This document shows positions 60,002 to 64,000 of a DNA stretch of 64,000 nt, in pieces. A program made the position numbers and the translations under genes. The notes beneath the pieces are model-generated. The model made no database searches and was not told where the DNA came from. It saw nothing but the letters and a program-made list of their open reading frames with translations. Source of the stretch: Flavobacterium sp. LHD-80 (lineage in GTDB: Bacteria; Bacteroidota; Bacteroidia; Flavobacteriales; Flavobacteriaceae); contig NZ_JAVFVS010000012.1 of assembly GCF_030929605.1 (NCBI RefSeq), forward strand, positions 62,001 to 126,000. Reading direction: 5' to 3'. The first letter of the stretch is position 1. Every line of letters starts with the position of its first letter.

Positions 60002-61150
60002 ATGAAAAAAATACGATTTTTAATTGCCTTCCTGATAGTTACTTTATCATCAAATTCACAAATCATAAATAAAACCAGAACAGAAACTAAGTCATTTCAA
60101 AACATACATATGTGTACTTTTGATTTCATTAATTCACGTAATACTTCTGCCTCAAAACCAAGTGCCGCTATTATAATTTGGCCTAGATGGGAAACAGGTC
60201 AAACCATAAAAATTAAATTTTTAAATGGCGATAGTTCTCTACAGGAAAGAGTAAAAGAATGCGCCAAAGAATGGACATTATACGCAAATCTAAAATTCGA
60301 ATATGTCTCCATTACTGAATACGCAGATATCCGAATCAGTTTCAGATGGAAGAACGACGGCAGTAGCTGGTCTGTGTTGGGAAGAAATTCTACCAGCTAC
60401 TCGGCAAATTATCAGAACGAGCCATCAATGAATTTTGGCTGGACTACTTTAGGAAGTGAAACAACGACAAAAAGAGAGGTTTTACACGAATTTGGCCATG
60501 CACTTGGACTCGTGCACGAACAGTCAAATCCCGATTCTAACATTGCGTGGAATTTACCAAAAGTTTATAAATATTACAGTGATCTTATGGGCTGGTCTAA
60601 AGAAGATGTGGATCAATTTGTGCTTTTTAAATACAATGATAATCAGACTAATTATAGCAAATACGATCCTCTTTCCATAATGCATTACTATGTTTATCCT
60701 GCTCTGACCTTAAACGGAGTTGGTGTTCCAGAATCAAAAGAACTCTCTGAAATCGACAAACAATTTATAAGTATTTGGTACCCGTATCCTTCAAAATCTG
60801 TGGTAAATTCTAAAGAACGCATTGACCTGATTCCTTTTACACGTCGTATAAAATCACCTAACGGATTGTATATTCTCGATTTCAAAAAAGGCGTATTAAG
60901 CATTATTGATACAAAAAGTCTAAAAGCAATTTGGACTGCCGGAAACACATCACAACGCTCCACAAGTTGCTTATTGGAACAAGGTAATTTAGTTATTAAA
61001 AGCAAAATAAGCAACTTAGCCTCTTCAACGTATACGATCTGGAAAAGTAGCGATTTTGTCTATTTAGGCGAATGCCGTTTAGAATTACATGATAATGGAA
61101 ATTTAGTTTTATTTCATGATCAAACCCAAAAGTGGTCCTCCCAACTTTGA
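60002..61150 (+). CDS. Secreted astacin-like metalloprotease with lectin-type tail
   Basis: A 382-aa exported protein (signal MKKIRFLIAFLIVTLSSNSQ). The catalytic domain (about 50-260) carries the metzincin zinc site HEFGHALGLVHEQ (about residues 162-174) and the downstream Met-turn segment LSIMHYYVYP. The C-terminal part (about 280-382) has the repeating strand pattern of bulb-type beta-prism lectins: LYILDFKKGVLSII, CLLEQGNLVIKSK and LELHDNGNLVLFHDQ. It is therefore a secreted protease that may bind sugars. Monocistronic; no T9SS domain. Confidence 0.83.
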   Translation: MKKIRFLIAFLIVTLSSNSQIINKTRTETKSFQNIHMCTFDFINSRNTSASKPSAAIIIWPRWETGQTIKIKFLNGDSSLQERVKECAKEWTLYANLKFEYVSITEYADIRISFRWKNDGSSWSVLGRNSTSYSANYQNEPSMNFGWTTLGSETTTKREVLHEFGHALGLVHEQSNPDSNIAWNLPKVYKYYSDLMGWSKEDVDQFVLFKYNDNQTNYSKYDPLSIMHYYVYPALTLNGVGVPESKELSEIDKQFISIWYPYPSKSVVNSKERIDLIPFTRRIKSPNGLYILDFKKGVLSIIDTKSLKAIWTAGNTSQRSTSCLLEQGNLVIKSKISNLASSTYTIWKSSDFVYLGECRLELHDNGNLVLFHDQTQKWSSQL

Positions 61151-61168
61151 ACGAACTGATTTTATTTT

Positions 61169-61915
61169 TTAATAGAAATACTCTGAAGAATAGCTTTCTC
61201 CATTTTCTTTGTCCGTACTTCTTATAGGATAACCTCCACTATTATAGGTATAAGAATGTGATGATACCGCTTCGCCAGCGATAGTATTCGAAATTATATT
61301 ATTGTATACTCCAATGCTCTCTCCGCCAACAAATGCAATTTTATCCATTCCCAAAATGTTTTTAGAAAAATTGCTTTTATTGTCAAAAACATATTTATGA
61401 TTTGATGCATTTACACCTACAATTTCACTGACGTTTCCATTTGTAAATTTGATCACAAAAGTTCCCGCATCCAATCCTTGGGAAATGGCATCTCCTCGAA
61501 AAGATTGTACTGAAATTTCATCATTTCCTGTATATGTATAAATTTCTTTATATCCCGTTTTTAAGATAGATCCATCAACGTTTTCTGATTGCACTTTTAA
61601 AAAAGATTCCAGTTTTCCGTCAGCATTATAGGCAAAAGTATTTACTTGCTGTACTATGCCATTTTGCGTTTTAAAATCAATTTGAGTAATTTGATCACCA
61701 GTATAAGTATAAAAAAGATTCAGTTCTCCAGAATCATCAGTTACACTTACAATTTTATTTGCTTCATATTGATAGCTAATTGTAACTTTTCCTTCTGAAT
61801 TGGTTATAACTTGCTTTTTAAGTAAAATTTGTTCTGTAGAATTAGGGTATGACTCTTCGTTTGAACAGGAAGTCAACAAAGCTAAAATACCGAAAAGGTA
61901 TAGTATCTTTTTCAT
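61169..61915 (-). CDS. Lipoprotein with RHS/YD-like strand repeats
   Basis: A 248-aa predicted lipoprotein (MKKILYLFGILALLTSC, Cys at 17). The mature part shows repeated YxYxxNKIxxV and AYNADGKLESF segments (about 50-130), typical of DUF4595/RHS-like beta-sheet domains. Function is unknown. It converges on the astacin-like gene with only 18 bases between the stop codons, so any terminator must lie within or across the coding ends. Confidence 0.78.
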   Translation of the reverse strand: MKKILYLFGILALLTSCSNEESYPNSTEQILLKKQVITNSEGKVTISYQYEANKIVSVTDDSGELNLFYTYTGDQITQIDFKTQNGIVQQVNTFAYNADGKLESFLKVQSENVDGSILKTGYKEIYTYTGNDEISVQSFRGDAISQGLDAGTFVIKFTNGNVSEIVGVNASNHKYVFDNKSNFSKNILGMDKIAFVGGESIGVYNNIISNTIAGEAVSSHSYTYNSGGYPIRSTDKENGESYSSEYFY

Positions 61916-62291
61916 TTTCTTAGGTCAATTTGCTAGTGGTGACCTAAAATTAAATAAAAAAAACAACCTAAACGGAGTTAAAATTTAACTTATTTTATTA
62001 TTTAAAAAACTTATTCTGGTATAAAACCGAGAAAACACATTAAAGCAGAATGTTAACTAATTAATACACAATCTCAAGGTTTCAAAGTTTTGTTTTTTTT
62101 TAAAGTCATATTATAATATCATCCTACAAAAATTTAAATACGTATTTTCTCAAGTTTTCTTTTCTTATCAATTGGATTTAACGAATAAAAAATAACTTCT
62201 AAAAATAAATTACATTTTAAATAACATAAATCAACTTTACAAACCCAAACAATTGCTTACTTTTGCATCTTCCACTTTTCTAAAAAATCAT
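61916..62291. other. Gap before the ABC transporter
   Basis: 376 bases of AT-rich DNA between divergent genes. It holds a perfect -7 element at 62258-62265 for the ABC transporter. No other reading frame, hairpin or repeat family was recognised. Confidence 0.6.
62258..62265 (+). promoter_or_regulatory. -7 element of the ABC transporter
   Basis: TACTTTTG matches TAnnTTTG, 27 bases before the ATG. No TTG at the correct -33 distance. Confidence 0.4.
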
Positions 62292-64000
62292 ATGAAATTA
62301 TTATATTCTTATATAATCAAACACAAAATGCTTTTGTTTTTTGCTTTGATTATGGCCTCTATCAACATTTGTTTCAGCTTATCAGATTCTATTATTACCG
62401 GTAAATTAATGCAGGACTGCGGTGTTGGTCTGCATAAATATGAGGGAAACGCTGCTGGTTTTATTAAATCGTTATCATTCTGGCTCGGGCTTTCTCTTGG
62501 AGCTGCAATGGTTTCAAGAATTACTAAAAACTTTCAGGATTATTTTACCAATGTTGTCATTCAGAGAACTGGTGCTCAAATGTATACTGACGGAATCAAA
62601 AAATCACTTGATCTTCCTTATGCCGAATTTGAAGATCAACGAAGCGGTGAAACTTTGAGCAAATTGACTAAAGTTAGAATTGATTCTGAAAAACTGATTA
62701 CGCTTGCGATTTCTTTAATTTTCCAAACTATTATCGGTTTCATCTTTGTTATCGTTTATGTTGCTAGCATCGATTACAGAATTTCGATTATCTTTTTGAT
62801 TACTGCGCCAATTATTGCTTTAGTAAGTTCTTATTTGGGTAAAAAAATTAAAATTGTTTCTAAGAAAATTGTAAATCAAACCAATGCATTGGCAGGTTCT
62901 ACAACAGAGAGTTTGCGAAACATTGAGCTTGTAAAAAGTCTTGGCTTAACATATCAGGAAGAAAAACGTTTGAACTTAAATACTTTTAAAATTCTGCAAT
63001 TAGAATTAGAAAAAGTACGTTTCATCAGAAGTTTAAGTTTCATTCAGGGAACCACAGTTCACTTTTTGAGGACTTGTGTCGTTTTCACTTTGTATTATTT
63101 CTTATTTGGAGGAAAAATTATTGTGGGTGATTTACTGACAATGGTTTTCTTTACTTTCTTCATTTTTGGTCCGTTGCAGGAATTAGGAAATTTTATTATT
63201 GTTTTAAATGAAACTAAGGTTTCGATGGAGAATTTCAAAAATCTGTTGAATGCTCCAAAGGAATTCCGTCCAAAAACTCCAAAACACGTGGGAGCAATTC
63301 AGAAATTGCTTTTCACAAATGTGAGTTTTCAGCACAGAACTGCCAAATTCAAAGCGGTCGAAAATATCAATTTTGAAATCAAGCAAGGACAAACTGTTGC
63401 CTTTGTAGGACCATCTGGATCTGGGAAAACGACTTTGGTAAAACTATTAGTTGGACTTTACACGCCTGCGGAAGGACAAGTTTTATATAATGACATCGAT
63501 TCGACTGAAATTGATTTATTAGATTTAAGAAAGCAATTAGGTTTTGTAACGCAAGATGCGCAGTTATTCTCTGGAACAATTCGCGAAAACCTTTTGTTTG
63601 TAAAACCAAATGCAAGTGATGAAGATTTATACGATGCTTTAAAAAGAGCGAGTTGTGAAAAATTATTAAAACGTGCCGAAGATGGTTTAAACACAACAAT
63701 CGGCGAAGGCGGAATTAAAGTTTCAGGCGGAGAAAAACAGCGTTTATCTATCGCCAGAGCGATCCTTAGAAACCCAAATTTATTGATTTTTGATGAAGCA
63801 ACTTCTGCTTTGGATTCTATTACTGAAGAAGAAATTAACGCGACAATTAGAAATATTTCAGATAAAAACAGAATCACGGTTCTAATTGCGCACCGTTTGT
63901 CAACCGTAATGCATGCTGACAGGATTTTTGTTCTGGAACAAGGTAAAATCATCGAGCAAGGAAAACATGATGATTTGATTGTGGAGAAAGGGCTTTATTA
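62292..64000 (+). CDS. ABC exporter, fused permease and ATPase, cut by the window end
   Basis: The open frame runs from ATG 62292 to the window edge without a stop (at least 569 codons), so the 3' end is missing. The N-terminal half has about six membrane helices (type IV exporter fold), beginning MKLLYSYIIKHKMLLFFALI. The ATPase domain has Walker A GPSGSGKTT, signature VSGGEKQRLS, Walker B LLIFDEATSALD and the H-loop IAHRLS. It would work as a dimer to export lipids, peptides or drugs; the substrate is not evident. The last residues read VEKGLYY, so only a few residues are likely missing. Confidence 0.92.
   Translation, partial: MKLLYSYIIKHKMLLFFALIMASINICFSLSDSIITGKLMQDCGVGLHKYEGNAAGFIKSLSFWLGLSLGAAMVSRITKNFQDYFTNVVIQRTGAQMYTDGIKKSLDLPYAEFEDQRSGETLSKLTKVRIDSEKLITLAISLIFQTIIGFIFVIVYVASIDYRISIIFLITAPIIALVSSYLGKKIKIVSKKIVNQTNALAGSTTESLRNIELVKSLGLTYQEEKRLNLNTFKILQLELEKVRFIRSLSFIQGTTVHFLRTCVVFTLYYFLFGGKIIVGDLLTMVFFTFFIFGPLQELGNFIIVLNETKVSMENFKNLLNAPKEFRPKTPKHVGAIQKLLFTNVSFQHRTAKFKAVENINFEIKQGQTVAFVGPSGSGKTTLVKLLVGLYTPAEGQVLYNDIDSTEIDLLDLRKQLGFVTQDAQLFSGTIRENLLFVKPNASDEDLYDALKRASCEKLLKRAEDGLNTTIGEGGIKVSGGEKQRLSIARAILRNPNLLIFDEATSALDSITEEEINATIRNISDKNRITVLIAHRLSTVMHADRIFVLEQGKIIEQGKHDDLIVEKGLY

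Overview
This window looks like a chromosomal segment of a Flavobacterium-type member of the Bacteroidota. Supporting signs are low GC, a SusC/SusD pair, further TonB-dependent receptors, a type IX secretion (T9SS) C-terminal domain, a lipoprotein-type TamA (TamL) beside TamB, and many promoters of the TAnnTTTG (-7) / TTG (-33) class. Most genes lack Shine-Dalgarno sites; the one striking exception is rpsU. No phage, insertion sequence, integron, CRISPR array or defence island was seen. The only recombinase is the housekeeping tyrosine recombinase xerC. Gene content is therefore mostly ordinary, and the most interesting signals are regulatory or lie between genes.

Layout. Positions 1-6000 (minus strand) form a translation hub: rpsU, xerC, hpf, tRNA-Thr(UGU), tRNA-Tyr(GUA), tRNA-Thr(GGU), tuf, tRNA-Trp(CCA), secE, nusG, rplK, rplA, rplJ, with the start codon of rplL at the window edge. 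Positions 6.1-15.6 kb hold an acyl-CoA dehydrogenase, a ComEA-like helix-hairpin-helix protein, an amino-acid permease (+), a PspC-domain protein, a DUF2851 protein, a DnaQ-like exonuclease, a PLP enzyme with paired CBS domains and a putative porin. Positions 15.7-20.5 kb hold an orphan SusD/SusC pair. Positions 21-28.2 kb hold rnhB (+), a TonB-dependent receptor behind a Crp/Fnr regulator, a double NTF2-like secreted protein, lipB and two paralogous lipoproteins. Positions 28.6-39.4 kb hold lysS (+), a lipoprotein, a D-lactate-dehydrogenase-like enzyme, a small Spy-like protein (+), a large zinc protease, hemL, an overlapping three-gene operon (HExxH membrane protein, ACC-deaminase-like enzyme, glucosaminidase with LysM) and a small Cys-rich protein. 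Positions 39.9-44 kb (+) hold hutU, a DUF4136 lipoprotein and an attenuator-controlled ilvA. Positions 44.1-64 kb hold a secreted multidomain GH30 enzyme, a truncated globin, an aromatic amino acid hydroxylase, a DUF4230 protein, tamL and tamB, a frameshifted GSCFA-domain gene, an astacin-like protease with a lectin tail, a lipoprotein, and an ABC exporter cut by the window end.

Main observations. (1) A complete Ile-rich leader-peptide attenuator (promoter, 19-codon leader with 8 Ile codons, antiterminator, terminator) precedes ilvA. (2) rpsU alone carries a near-perfect Shine-Dalgarno, matching the bS21-linked anti-SD sequestration and autoregulation described in Flavobacterium. (3) A triple-nested perfect inverted repeat (36, 26 and 18 bp arms) fills the gap between two convergent genes and supplies the stop codon of one of them and part of the stop codon of the other. 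(4) Several other palindromic intergenic repeat families are present, including long inverted repeats built from about 10-bp units, a 128-bp element with terminal inverted repeats, a structured element ahead of lysS and a three-hairpin element. (5) A single-base expansion of an A7 run truncates the GSCFA-domain gene.
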